Positions 1 through 11,855 of a stretch of 64,000 nt of DNA are shown here, one piece after another. The notes beneath the pieces were generated by a model. It saw only the letters and a program-made list of their open reading frames with translations, did no database searches and had not been told where the DNA came from. The number at the start of each line of letters is the position of its first letter. Position 1 is the first letter of the stretch. A program made the position numbers and the translations under genes. The stretch is from Sequoia sempervirens (lineage: Eukaryota > Streptophyta > Pinopsida > Cupressales > Cupressaceae), in the NCBI GenBank assembly GCA_007258455.2, contig VDFB02321283.1, positions 1 to 64,000 of the forward strand, in the 5' to 3' direction.

Positions 1-2391
1 TTTCCAAACTTAAACATATATTCGATTATTGATTATATGTAGTTAAATCACATACTTAATTCATTTACTAATCAAAACACATCACGCATTAAATGCAAGT
101 TATTAGATTCCATTAACTCATTTAATACCCATTTCAGCCTCAAATTGAAGCTTATGGAGGAGAAAAGGTCCAATCAATTAGGAGCAACCAAAACCCTTAG
201 ATTTATCCCCCCTAGACCCTCCCCCTATGGACTTGAAGTCACAGGGGCATCCTTCGCCCAAGGACTACCTACGTTCCCACTTCCAAACGGGTCAAAGTCA
301 CACGTAGTTCTCCTCACATAGTATCTCAAGGATACCTGCGCACCAGGTTCCCACATCCCAAGGTTTCATAATTGTTTCTCTTCCATTACTAATGCTTATT
401 AGAAATCATGAAAAGCTATATAATTCAACAACCCATACGATAACACCTTCCTTTAAGGATATTAAACTTGACCAACTTGAATTTCCTCATGTTAGTCTTT
501 TCAACATAGGGGATTAGGCTTATTATACATCACTAATCTACCTTAGTTCACACAAACCCATTGGAAGTCACTTCCCTTTGAGATTCATAAAAATAGGTTT
601 AATATTGAGTGTTTTCTATCTGAAGGGAGGGTCAATAAGTAACTTGTAGTCATATGAAATCCCTTACTCCCAATATCCCAATACTATTCTTAGGTTTATT
701 TACATACTTCATTTGGTAGTTAGCATTCCCAAACTTCCCTTTTCTAGCAAGACATGATACCAACATGTATTAGGTACAATATTTTGACCAAGAATATGGT
801 TTGTAACTTAAACATTTTGAGATTTTTTAATTCCACAAGAATAAACCATCAACAAGGTACTATTAAATATTTGACCCATTAGCAACAATTATCATGGAAT
901 TTTTCATAAATCTTGATCATATAACCATATTTAATGGTTCTAAGTATTCGAGAAATATTTAATAATAAAATACTACACATCCCATATATGGGAGTCATAA
1001 TTGAAGAACTCAAATAATACTCAACACTATGACTTGGAGTATTTATAACTATTCCAACCATGTATCCCAATTTAATAAACCTATATCATGACACTTCCAT
1101 CCAATTATGTCAAGATTGAACCTCACCACCAATATCATTCCTAATCCAACTATAACATGCCAAGGTTTTGTTTATACCGATTATAGAAACACACATACTT
1201 TTATTGCACTCCTAAAGATATTGTTCAGACAACAAGTCTTATGATTAAGTACTTGATAGTGGATACATATTGTTAATATTGACCATGATGATATAATTAT
1301 ACGACATAGCTCATTGTAACCTCTTAATTCTTCCTAGAAAAGTGATGCATGCAATCAAATGACATAACTCATTGTGTTATTTCTAGGTAATACATTTTAA
1401 GGAAATGAGATTAGATGACTATATTTATTCAAGTGTCCCCTCCCCTACTTCTAATATTAAGTAATAGTAGCAAGACCTAGTTAATCATTACATATGGTCC
1501 AATACAAAGAACATTCAATTAGATTATTTGATTTATCAATGCTCAAATCATATATACTAGCATAATTTTTAAGGAGCAATGTCCCATATAATTTTGTGGT
1601 TTAACACAATATAATTTCTTCTAGATTGACACATGCATTTTCATATTGGTGTTAAGAAGCATAGGGATATTAGGTGTTCCCTAATTCGAATATATTAACT
1701 TTGAACATATATTTTATGGGAATTAACTTTGAAAGGTTTAGTCATCAATACCCCACTTGTTAACATAGTTAATTCATTTTCACCTTGTAAGGTATAAATT
1801 AACAAGTCTCACCCTACAATTGTGTAATAATAGGTTTCTTTTACATGTAGTTTATATTTTCAAATTTAGGTCTTCTCATTTAATGTATAAATGTGATCAA
1901 ATGCCAAGACTTAGTATATCATATAAAAATTTAATGATGACCAAGAAAACATTTATTGTACATTGGCTACTTATATTAGGAACTTAGGATACCTTTTCAA
2001 TTAATATTAACATGATCAAACTATTTGTCATATTCTTGGTTACAAAACACCCATTATAATCTATGAAGAAAATTAATTACAATTTGAGATCATTCAAAAG
2101 AACATGAGCATAACTTCTTCTTTACTACTTCCATTCTACACAAATATTATTCTTAAGATCAACTACTGGCGTAAATCAAGCTCAAACTTCAACCATAAAT
2201 TACTTCCTTGCTCAAGAGGGAGGTGAAAGGAAAAAAATTATCTGATTGGGATGCCTATATCGTTGAAATCCCTCTATCCTTTATACTTCACTAGAAGTCC
2301 ATACCATGTTCTAGAACTCTCACAATGACTTAGACAGGGATAATCGTAGCAATGGTTGTCAAATTTGACTTAACTCTATGTCGCCAAAAAA
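1..2391. other. AT-rich intergenic DNA, no gene recognised
   Basis: No coding family, RNA gene or clear repeat boundary is visible. Short open frames such as the 63-codon one at 879-1070 on the minus strand are what chance gives in AT-rich DNA. The right edge (about 2372-2391) reads on the minus strand as a T-run followed by GGCGACAT, which resembles the primer-binding side of plant Gypsy elements. The stretch may therefore be decayed retroelement interior, but that is weak inference. Confidence 0.5.
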
Positions 2392-2823
2392 TGTATAGTT
2401 GACATTTTTACCCTCACTTGAGTCTTTCTTATGTACTTTGGCTTGATTTTTCCTAGATTTAATGTTGTAATGTGGCCAACACATTCACATTAGGTCCTGG
2501 ACCCTTGTGAATCATTAAGACTTCTAGGATGTTTTGTAAAAGTGTTGTAAAGTGTTGTAACCCACTTTCACCCTTTTCTAGGACCCTTTCATTATAATTC
2601 ACTTAAATATCTCCTTTTTATCACTTACCAAGTCTTATTTCAAAGTGTTGTAAAGAGTTGTAAAAAAATCGCACACTTTTCTAGACTTGTCATCACTCAT
2701 TCAACCCTTTCTCATGTTTAAATGACCCCTTAATGCACTTTCCGACCATACTTAAGTGTATTTTTTAGGGTATTCTTGTTAAACAACATTTAATGCACTT
2801 TAATATTTGAAACCTAGTAAAAT

Positions 2824-2874
2824 TTCCCCAGTGGGACCAAGTCGCAACCTGGGGTGACTTAGTCCCACTGGGAA
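2824..2874. repeat. Near-perfect 51-bp inverted repeat (hairpin)
   Basis: The arms read CAGTGGGAC-c-AAGTC and GACTT-a-GTCCCACTG around a loop of about 12 bases. The stem is about 20 bp with one mismatch and one extra base. Two weaker copies of the same design lie downstream at 3488-3525 and 3605-3639, so this looks like a repeated module of the LTR-like region and not a lone terminator. No function is known to me. Confidence 0.7.
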
Positions 2875-2974
2875 CAAAAATGAAAATAATTTTAATTTCT
2901 TGGCAGGATTTTATTCTCTTACCCTTAAGGTCAACCTGTGATGTGTTATTTTCGAGAAATTTAAGAAAATCAAG

Positions 2975-2982
2975 TATAAATA
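2975..2982 (+). promoter_or_regulatory. Putative LTR TATA box
   Basis: TATAAATA is followed by a short purine stretch and then a C/T-rich leader. It lies 100 bp after the 2824-2874 hairpin. This is the usual plant core-promoter look, but no initiation data support it. Confidence 0.35.
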
Positions 2983-3960
2983 AGGGTTTTTCCTCTCATT
3001 TTAACCCCAAAAATTCATTCAAGCATTCATTCATCAATTCACTTAATCATTATCAAGCATTCAAACACTCTAAGTATAATCAAGTCATCTATTGGAGCAC
3101 TTCATTGCATATCTTCATATTTACACATCAAGGGTTTCATAATTTTATGACATTGCATGTTGTTTATTTATCATTCTCTTCATATTTCATTTCATTATCT
3201 AGGGTTTGATTACCAAAGTGGGGTTTGACCAAGGAAAACCCCTATATGCTAACCCTTAACCCTTTTTCCCCTCTTTGCATGTGTGTTTGTAGATTTTGTA
3301 TGCATATTTGTCAAAGAGTTTGGTGTCAAAAAATGGTCAACAATCCATCAAAGTCAACATAACCCTAATTGAAGCTTGGAGACCTCTTTCATCTTGTTTT
3401 TTGTAGAATCAAGATTGGACACCTGTCAGAAAAGTACATGTGGACCGGAAGCTACAGAATCCTATTCCAAAATTCTAGAAATCTCCAGGTGGATTAAGTC
3501 ACCATCTGTGGTGAATTAGTCCCACTGTCAGGCCTAAAAATTGATTTTTACATTTTTGGACACCCATTTGGTAGATTCCTATTTTGACAGATTTTCTTCA
3601 AAACTGGACTAAGTCGCCTAGCTTGGCGTAAGTGTCCCATTCAACATTTCCAGTCAGCTCTATAGGATTCTAGAGCCTCTTTGCATTAGATTCTAGATTC
3701 TAGGTGCACCTATCCAATTTTGTTTAATTCTTTCATCATTTGCTTGCATTCTTATGTGTTTTTGCATATCACACTATGTTTTCCAACACTTTGCATTTCA
3801 TAGGATTAACATCAATAAATAATTTCTTTTTCAATTTGTTGCATTTATACATTGCATTTAGATACATTGCATCTATTTTACATTAATCTTGAGTGTAGAC
3901 ATTAGCATTTTGGGCCCATTTTCTCTCCTTCCAGGTGAAAACCCTAGAAGAGTTAGAGAA

Positions 3961-4678
3961 ACCCTTGGGTAACCAAAATCATTATCCACAAAACCTTGAC
4001 ACTCGCTTAGGCTCACAAGTTTCTAAAGCCTTTTCTACAAATTGATTAGGTGTATATCCTACAATTATGGTATATGTGAATACATTTCTTTAGGTAGATC
4101 ATTTCCCACCATCATGCCTTCACCATGCTTCCTCCCTACTTCCATATTTCGGTGTACACTTTTTCCTAGGCGTTCCCAATGATCCCCACCCCCTTCGACT
4201 CCTATTCTCCTTCTCCACCCGCACCTCATACTAATGAAACTTCTCTATCATTTATGTCTCAAGGGACATCCATGGCCTAATCCAAAGCTCCCATTTCATC
4301 ACAGGCAGGGAGGATGTTGTTAAATGTTATGAGGTTTTCACTTTTTACACCTACCAATTGTATCTACTTCAAATTTTCTAAAACCTTTTCGATGGTCCAT
4401 TTTCTGCATAGCCTGCAACTTCATTAAATCTTTCCTCCATGGACCCATCTTTTGTATCCTTCCCTTATATTAACTTTTTCTTTCTTCCAACGACTAAGCT
4501 TTTCTCCACTCCTCCCTCCCTTCCTCATGCCTTGCTTTGCTCTCCCTCTCCTCTGTGATTTTGGGCTCCCTCCTTTCCGGTTTTCCTCCAACACCTCTTC
4601 ATTGAGGTCATCCCTCCTCTTATCTCCTCCTCTTGCTCAAACTTCTACCCATTATGTTCCCATTTTTTGGTCTCTCTC
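3961..4678. other. Pyrimidine-rich unassigned stretch
   Basis: The plus strand is strongly C/T-rich from about 4120 to 4860, which opens several overlapping frames (for example 4452-4715) rich in Ser, Pro, Leu and Phe. Multiple frames open at once and low-complexity content point to composition, not coding. No domain is recognised on either strand. Confidence 0.5.
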
Positions 4679-5643
4679 TCCTCAAAACGCTTCTACAACT
4701 CCTGCCAATCCCTAGTCCTTTCTATTCATGCCTTCCTTCATATTTCTCTTCCCTTTGTGACCTCTCCTTTCTCACATTTTTATATTTTCCTCCCCTACAC
4801 CATAGTCATCCTCTGCATTTTATTCCTCTTTTCCTCACACCTGAATTTAATTAGAAAATGACGAGGGGGGGTTGGCATAATTTAGAGTTTTTCCCATGAT
4901 GTGTACCTCCTACTGAGCAATTGTTCTTTTTTTTTTTCTCCCCAAATAGTGCGTTTGTAATTTTTGGTGGCCTGGGGAATGGACTACCATACCAAAATTA
5001 ATGGAGGGCTCTCACTTTCTTCTTGTGCACCATTTAAACACCTTGCAAAGTCTTCCCCAAGTTTGGGTCACCATGCCTCTTTATTGACATGTTCGTCACC
5101 TTTACTCTACCTTTCCATGCTTCATAAATTTGAAATGATTATTGTTCTATTTTATTTCTATTTATTTACTACACAATCAGCCAGTATGGAAGGGGCTGTC
5201 ATGTGGGATGTGACATAGCAATCATTATAAATTTCATCTTTAAACATCTCATGATATAAATAAGAATATTTATTAAATTAGATAACATAATCAAACTCAA
5301 ATTAAATGAAAAAAATTGATCAAACACTCTTATTTAATTAGATGACAAGAAGGTATAGTGTGACAGGAAGTTGTAGTGCGATAAGAAGTTAAAGTACGAT
5401 AGGAAGTTCATAGGACAAAATACAGAGTAGTCTCTGGAAACAATAAATATAACTAAACAACAAGAAAACTACTTAAGCAAATGAACTTCTTGTAATTCAA
5501 ATGATAATTGCATTTGAAAAAAAGTTGATCACACTGATTGCACTACTAAATCAATTACATAAACCGAATATTAAAACTTTCCAATCATAAAAGGAAATCA
5601 AGTCATAAACACTTCATACTGTAAAATGTATTCAACATAAGTC
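4679..5643. repeat. 965-bp tandem duplication, copy 1
   Basis: This block is repeated head to tail at 5644-6608 with an offset of exactly 965 bp. I found no mismatch, and even an 11-base T-run has the same length in both. The junction shares the dinucleotide TC (4677-4678, 5642-5643, 6607-6608). The 84-codon frame at 4964-5218 recurs unchanged at 5929-6183; it has no recognisable domain. Zero divergence means a very recent event or an assembly duplication. Confidence 0.95.
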
Positions 5644-6608
5644 TCCTCAAAACGCTTCTACAACTCCTGCCAATCCCTAGTCCTTTCTATTCATGCCTTC
5701 CTTCATATTTCTCTTCCCTTTGTGACCTCTCCTTTCTCACATTTTTATATTTTCCTCCCCTACACCATAGTCATCCTCTGCATTTTATTCCTCTTTTCCT
5801 CACACCTGAATTTAATTAGAAAATGACGAGGGGGGGTTGGCATAATTTAGAGTTTTTCCCATGATGTGTACCTCCTACTGAGCAATTGTTCTTTTTTTTT
5901 TTCTCCCCAAATAGTGCGTTTGTAATTTTTGGTGGCCTGGGGAATGGACTACCATACCAAAATTAATGGAGGGCTCTCACTTTCTTCTTGTGCACCATTT
6001 AAACACCTTGCAAAGTCTTCCCCAAGTTTGGGTCACCATGCCTCTTTATTGACATGTTCGTCACCTTTACTCTACCTTTCCATGCTTCATAAATTTGAAA
6101 TGATTATTGTTCTATTTTATTTCTATTTATTTACTACACAATCAGCCAGTATGGAAGGGGCTGTCATGTGGGATGTGACATAGCAATCATTATAAATTTC
6201 ATCTTTAAACATCTCATGATATAAATAAGAATATTTATTAAATTAGATAACATAATCAAACTCAAATTAAATGAAAAAAATTGATCAAACACTCTTATTT
6301 AATTAGATGACAAGAAGGTATAGTGTGACAGGAAGTTGTAGTGCGATAAGAAGTTAAAGTACGATAGGAAGTTCATAGGACAAAATACAGAGTAGTCTCT
6401 GGAAACAATAAATATAACTAAACAACAAGAAAACTACTTAAGCAAATGAACTTCTTGTAATTCAAATGATAATTGCATTTGAAAAAAAGTTGATCACACT
6501 GATTGCACTACTAAATCAATTACATAAACCGAATATTAAAACTTTCCAATCATAAAAGGAAATCAAGTCATAAACACTTCATACTGTAAAATGTATTCAA
6601 CATAAGTC
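5644..6608. repeat. 965-bp tandem duplication, copy 2
   Basis: Second copy of 4679-5643, identical as far as I can read. After it the sequence continues as unique DNA, whereas copy 1 runs straight into copy 2. Confidence 0.95.
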
Positions 6609-6974
6609 AAAATGTATTGGATCATGTAAATTCTAACTAATCAAAACACAAAACAACCTCACCAAGTTTCCTGAGAGGGGACCCTTCCTCTGGTTCACAA
6701 AGTGAGTGAGAAGAAGCAGATTACACCAACTCAATATCATGAACATGCAATTATATTCATCCAAATTGTAGCAAGAGGAAAATATGTTTCTGTTCTCTAT
6801 TTTTTTCTCTATCTATCTTCTACAATCTAAATCATAGATCATATATATAGATCCGACCAGCACATCGAATAATATAAAATATGATTAAAAGAAGTTATGG
6901 TTTGTTGTGGCTAATGGCCAACAAACTGGATATCAATAGTCTTTGGTTTGGGTGCAGGCCACAAACCTCAAAAT
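6609..6974. other. Gene-free flank left of the Copia element
   Basis: AT-rich sequence between the tandem duplication and the first Copia LTR. I see no gene or repeat boundary in it. The five bases before the LTR (AAAAT) do not match those after the right LTR (ATCTC), so no target-site duplication supports this side. Confidence 0.5.
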
Positions 6975-7393
6975 TGTTAGGGTTTAGGAAAATTGGAGCA
7001 ATAAATATTAACAATTATATGCAGATTAAATAACCCAAAAATAAAAATGAAGAATAACACAAAAGAGATCAACATAGAAATATAACATGGTTCACCCAAT
7101 ATGGGCTACATCCGTAGACACTCTGCATCCACGTGATTTTATTATCTAGTGCAAAGTAGATTACAATTTTACAAATTCCATGTATTGCAACATACATCCC
7201 AACCACTTATAATAGGCTTTTTAGAAGCTTTTAGAATTAGGGTTTTACAAAGTCATTTTTTCACTTGACGTGTTAGCAAGAAAACATTGACATGTTAACG
7301 AGATAAAAAAAATTGGGGGCTACACCCTCAAACCCCAGCGAGGATATGTTATGAGTGTATAGTATTTACATTATTAGTCACCACATATCAATA
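6975..7393 (-). repeat. Copia 1 3' LTR (left)
   Basis: Begins TGTTAGGGTT and ends CATATCAATA on the plus strand, where the right copy ends in CAACA. It shares the blocks GGTTCACCCAATATGGGCTA and GAGTGTATAGTATTT with the LTR at 11439-11838. The next bases (about 7394-7410) read on the minus strand as a purine tract, GTCTCCAAGTGGGAGAC, the expected polypurine primer. Confidence 0.85.
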
Positions 7394-7667
7394 GTCTCCC
7401 ACTTGGAGACTGATCTTGGACGACACCACTACACTTGTAGCTCCCACTGGATTACAGGTCTAGCTAGTTTCTTATATCCACCATTATAGTCATGAAGGCC
7501 AATGAAAACTGATGAGGAAATTAGTTTCTACCATGTAACTACCTTTGTGAACATATCTGTAGGATTCTTACTGGTGTGAATTTTCTCCAGCTTCAATTGT
7601 CCATCCTCCAAAACTGATCAGATGGAGTGGTATCTGAGTTGTATATGCTTAGTTTTTGAATGCAAAG

Positions 7668-8042
7668 CTAAATTATTAGAAAGATGAATGACACTCTAGC
7701 TATCAGTGTAGAACTATCAGTGAACAAAGGGTTATATTTTTGTTGTTGTCCCAATTCCTCTAGAAAACATTGTAACCAAATCATCTCCTTGTTGGCTTCC
7801 GTAGCAACAACATATTCAACTTCAGTGGTTGAAAGTGCAACAAGCTTTTGCAATCTTGAAATCCAATTGACTACAGTGCCCCCTACAGTAAAAACATACC
7901 ATATAGTATTACTCTTACTATCAATATCACCCACGAGATCAAAGTCAACGTATCCTTTTAGAGAAAAAATTGTTCCTCCAAAACATAGTTTCTTTGAGTA
8001 GTACCTCTCAAATATCAAAGAATCCATTTTATCACATACCAA
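7668..8042 (-). pseudogene. Copia 1 RNase H remnant
   Basis: The frame carries the Copia RNase H core: GDIDSKSNT followed by YVFTVGGTVVNW, then the signature LVALSTTEVEYVVATEANKE. In active elements this domain removes the RNA strand during reverse transcription. It lies downstream of the RT frame at 8015-8230 and ends before the polypurine tract. Expected acidic residues near the start are partly replaced and the upstream pol frame is broken, so I call it a pseudogene. Confidence 0.85.
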
Positions 8043-9000
8043 TTTTCCATTACCAGATTGCTCATATACCTACTCACAACTCCCACTACATGTGGAATAT
8101 ATGGCCTTGTGCATATTGTTTCATACGTCAAGCTACCAACTGTTGATGCATATGGTATATTAGACATTTTGTCTTCCTCCTCTTGTCTCTTTGGGAACAT
8201 CTCCTTAGTCAACTTAAAATGACTAGGCAAAGGTGTACTATCTGCTTTTGCATTCTACATGTTAAACCTTTTCAACACCTTCTCTACATACTCACTTTGA
8301 GACAATTTTTTTTTTACGTTTGTCCTATCTCATGTGATCCTCATACCAAGGATTTGTTTTGCAGCACCCAAATCCTTCATAGCAAATGAATTTGCTAATT
8401 TTTTCTTAAGTTCATTAATATGCTACATGTTAGACCCAACAAAAAGCATATCATCAACATAAAGCAATAGGATAATATAGCTACTTATCCAATTTATTAA
8501 AATAAACACAATAATTAGAATGACATCTTTTGTAACCTTGTTCAGCCATAAAACTATCAAATTTCAACTACCATTATCGAGGTGCTTGCTTTAGGCCATA
8601 CAAACTCTTCTTTAACCTGCACACAAATTTCTCCTTTCCTTTGACCTCATATCTAGGTGTGGTTGTTGCATGTATATTTCCTCTTCTAAATCCCCATGGA
8701 GAAATGCTATTTTCACATCTAGTTGTTCAAGATGCAAGTCTTCTGCAGCCACAAGACTTAGAATAGTTCTAATAGAAGTCATCTTTACAATTGGAGAAAA
8801 TATTTCATCAAAATCTATACCTTTTTTCTATGCAAAACCTTTTACCACAAGTCTTTCCTTACATATTTTCTTGCTTCCATCTAATTCCTTCAACCCGCAA
8901 AACCATTTATTTGGAAATGTTCTTTCACTTGTAGGAAATTGGACTAAGTCCCAAGTCTAATTCTACAGCAAGGAATCCATTTCCTCTTTCATGCCTAGCT
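8015..9000 (-). pseudogene. Copia 1 reverse transcriptase remnant
   Basis: The polymerase motif YVDDM is intact at 8447-8461, followed by LFVGSN and, after an in-frame TAG, by a segment ending FAMKDLGAAKQI typical of Copia RT. The C-terminal connection (YASTVGSLTY, 8015-8230) follows in pieces. Upstream, 8600-9000 retains fragments in several frames, so the domain is broken by multiple frameshifts. The role in a live element is copying genomic RNA to cDNA. Confidence 0.85.
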
Positions 9001-9196
9001 CCCACTACTTTTTGGTATCTACCTACATTGCTTATTCATAACCTTCAAGTTCACCAAAACCAATTAATAATACAAAATATAACGATGGAGAAAATATTTA
9101 TAGATGTCTAGTTATCTTTGTAGAACATGTAACACTCATAGGAGTTTGTGGGATAACTTCTTGTTGTTGAGCATCATGTACCATTGGTATTTTATT

Positions 9197-9960
9197 TTAT
9201 AAAATCTCATCCAGCACCACATATTCCTTTTTTGGCCATGTGTTCATGCTTCTTTTCCTACAACTGATCCTTATAAATGACCTTCTCATTGAATATAACA
9301 TCTCTACTCCTAATGATTTTGTGATTTTTATAATCTCGTAACTGATAACCAAATTCAACCACTCCATATCCAATGAAGGTACATTTTTTAGACTTAGCCT
9401 AAAGTTTGGTTCTATTTTCAATATCAACATGGACAAAAGCTTCACAACCAAAGGTTTTCATAAATGAATAGTATACCTTTTTACCCATCTATGGCTCCTT
9501 TGGAATGCCACCATACAAAGGATTTGAAGGTCCCCTATTTATTAAATAAATAATAGTTGTACAACAACTACCCAAAACTGTAAGGGTAGTCCCTATTCAT
9601 CCTCTTAGACACAACATTTTCTTGTGGGGTTCTAGGAACAATTTTCTACCTACGTATTTCATTGTATGAACAATAATTTTCAAAATATTTGTTGCAATAC
9701 TCGCCTCCATTATCAAATCTAAGAAACTTCAATTTTTTCATGTCTCATTCTCAACCAATTCTTTCCACTTTTTAAAAGTTTCAAATACTTCTAATTTTTG
9801 TTTTAGGAAATATACCCATGTTTTCCTAATTGCATCATCAATAAAAGTAACATAATAACATGAGCCACCAAGAGAAGATACCTGAGTTGGTCCCCATACA
9901 CCTGAATGTACAAGCTCTAATTTCTCACTCTTCTTCTCTTTCCCAACTTTGAGAAATTGG
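9197..9960 (-). pseudogene. Copia 1 integrase remnant and linker
   Basis: At about 9690-9730 the minus strand reads LRFDNGGEY, the second catalytic Asp motif of the integrase core. Further on, around 9610-9650, the motif normally containing the catalytic Glu reads ENVVSKRMNR, with Lys or Ser where Glu is expected. The C-terminal linker to RT ends in KKEYVVLDEIL (9197 side). Several frame changes occur between these pieces. The domain once joined cDNA ends to host DNA. Confidence 0.75.
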
Positions 9961-10488
9961 ACTCTCTTCTATTTTCCATAAACAAAATTTGTGTAGAACT
10001 CCAAGTGAATTTGCTTCAAACCTAGTAGCAACTTTCTAGAGTGAAGGATATTCATCCCTTTCTCACTCATGTGCCCAAGTCTATGGTGCCACAATTCTAT
10101 TTATGTCCTTGTAGCAAGTGCTCTAACTATCTCAGTAGAAATTGTTTTTGTAGCAGCTAAGGTAGAATAAGTATTACCAATATACAAATACAATGTTGAT
10201 ACCTTTTCACCTTTATCTACTAATAATGCACCTTTAGTGACCTTCAAAATTTATATGTAAAGGTAACTATGTAGCCTTCACTACCTAGTTGTCCTACAGA
10301 GAATAAATTTCTTCTCAAATTTGGAACATGCCTTACCTCCTATAGCAACCATTCATTTCCATTCTGCAACTTGATTTTATTTTTCATTTTCCAACAATCT
10401 AGCAAGGTTCATCATCACCCAAATATACCTATCCAAAATCACCTTGAACATAATCTACAAAATATTTCCTATGGGGTATGGCATGAAT

Positions 10489-10503
10489 TGAAGCCCCTGA
10501 ATC
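10489..10503 (-). pseudogene. Copia 1 aspartic protease active site (DSGAS)
   Basis: The context WVIDSGASIHA is the Copia protease signature, lying directly downstream of gag as expected. The surrounding frame is interrupted within a few dozen codons, so the protease is not functional as written. Confidence 0.75.
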
Positions 10504-10551
10504 TATTACCCAAAAAACATTAAAATTATCTAAACATAGAATTAAAGCATC

Positions 10552-11373
10552 CTACAATTTAACACTTGCAACATTAGCTTCTTTACTATCATCATATTTT
10601 TTTTCTCCTTGTTTTCCTTTTTGAGACCAAGAATCCTTCTTCAAGTGTCTTGGCTTTCCATAGTGCCAACAATCCATTTCCCCTCTGGATTTAGATCTAC
10701 CTTTCTTCAACTTCCCAGGATTTGTTGGTATTTTTCCTCTCTCCTTTGTTCTTCCCTTGTTTTCTACAATTAAAGCATTACTCGATGTTGAAGTATCACC
10801 TGTGCTTTTCCATCGCATTTCCTCACTAAGGATAACACCAACAGCATCATCAAATTTCAATGTATTTGAACTAGAGATAGAGTTACTTATAGCCATTACC
10901 AAGATATCCTAGCTTTCTGGAAAAGAACATAAAACCAAGAGAGCCCTCACCTCCTCATCAAAATTCACTTTTACAGAAGTTGACTAACTGGTAATCGTAT
11001 TAAACTCATTTAAATGATCTATCATAGATACACCTTCAGTCATTTTTAGATTAAACAAATGCTTCGTGAGAAATACCTTATTTGAGGCTAAGGGTTTTTC
11101 ATATAATTTAGCCAAATGTTTCATCAAATCAACCGTTGTCTTTGCTTTTGTTATATTGAACACCATAGATGGTGCCAGGCACAACCGAATGGTTCCTAGT
11201 GCCTTTATATCTAGAACATCTCATTCTTCATCAGACATAGTAGCCTCTTTCTTTGTTTTTCCTTGCAGTGGCCACCATAGATCCTTTTTATACAAATAAT
11301 CTTCCATCTGCATCTTCCATAATTGATAATTTTGGTTGTTGAACTTCTCAACCTTGAATTTTCCTTCTTCCAT
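10552..11373 (-). pseudogene. Copia 1 gag remnant
   Basis: A single frame of about 273 codons starts at an ATG at 11373, 52 bp downstream of the primer-binding site. Its N-terminus (MEEGKFKVEKF, then NYQLWKMQMEDYL) is typical of Copia gag, and the middle contains the gag helical region. The C-terminal zinc knuckle is ruined: CWHYGKPRHLKKDSW has Tyr for the second Cys and Ser for the last. Three in-frame stops are visible (one TGA, two TAG). Gag would form the virus-like particle in which reverse transcription occurs. Confidence 0.85.
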
Positions 11374-11424
11374 TGCTTCCACTCAAATCTAGAGGTTTCC
11401 TGCCAATCAACTGAAATACACATG

Positions 11425-11436
11425 GCTTTGATACTA
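11425..11436 (-). other. Copia 1 primer-binding site
   Basis: The minus strand reads TAGTATCAAAGC two bases inside the 5' LTR. It differs by one base from TGGTATCAAAGC, the usual site pairing with the 3' end of initiator tRNA-Met. Confidence 0.85.
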
Positions 11437-11438
11437 GA

Positions 11439-11838
11439 TGTTAGGGTTCACGTGAATTGTAGAAATGAACATTAATAATTATATGCATATTAAATAACCT
11501 AGAAATAACAATGAAGAATAACACAAAAATTTAACGTGGTTCACCCAATATGGGCTACATCCATAGAAAATAAACCACCCAATTATTTTATTATCCAATG
11601 CAAAGCAGATTATAGTCTCATGAATGCCATAGCGCAACATACATCCCATCCACTTATAACAGGCTTTTTGGAAGCTTCTAGAATTAGGGTTTTACAAAGT
11701 CATTTTTTCACTTGACGTGTTAGCAGGAAAATCTTAATGTGTTAACAGGAAAAAAAATTGGTTGTTGTGTCCCCAAACCTTGCAAAGGAAACATTATGAG
11801 TGTATAGTATTTGCATGATCAGTTGCCACATATCAACA
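11439..11838 (-). repeat. Copia 1 5' LTR (right)
   Basis: Starts TGTTAGGG and ends CATATCAACA on the plus strand. The primer-binding site sits on its left, as expected for a minus-strand element. On its right, however, 11839-11855 reads ATCTCCCACTTGGAGAG, matching the polypurine side found beside the other LTR. It is thus bordered by 5' internal sequence on one side and 3' internal sequence on the other. Confidence 0.85.
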
Positions 11839-11855
11839 ATCTCCCACTTGGAGAG

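Larger units (their letters stand above)
2392..3960. repeat. LTR-like region with TATA box and palindromes (boundaries uncertain)
   Basis: The left boundary is a TGTATAGTTG start next to a GGCGACAT-type primer-site-like sequence on the minus strand. A plus-strand TATA box (TATAAATA, 2975-2982) is followed by a pyrimidine-rich leader, as in the U3-R part of plant LTRs. Three related inverted repeats lie at 2824-2874, 3488-3525 and 3605-3639. The two orientation cues disagree: the primer-like site points minus, the TATA box plus. I could not find the right end or a matching second LTR. It could be a solo or fragmented LTR; the short frame at 2880-3209 is not credible as a gene. Confidence 0.4.
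6975..11838 (-). mobile_element. Decayed Ty1/Copia LTR retrotransposon 1
   Basis: The element reads right to left: LTR (11439-11838), tRNA-Met type primer site (11425-11436), gag, protease, integrase, reverse transcriptase, RNase H, polypurine tract, LTR (6975-7393). The protease-integrase-RT-RNase H order is diagnostic of Copia. All coding parts carry stops and frameshifts, so it cannot move by itself. The LTRs are clearly homologous but visibly diverged, implying an old insertion. There is no target-site duplication, and a polypurine-like tract also follows the right LTR, which suggests a recombined tandem remnant. Confidence 0.9.

Noticed and set aside
4452..4861. Ser/Pro/Leu/Phe-rich frames suggesting a secreted or hydroxyproline-rich protein
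   Set aside because: Three overlapping plus-strand frames are open at once because of C/T-rich composition; no signal peptide, repeat pattern or domain supports coding.
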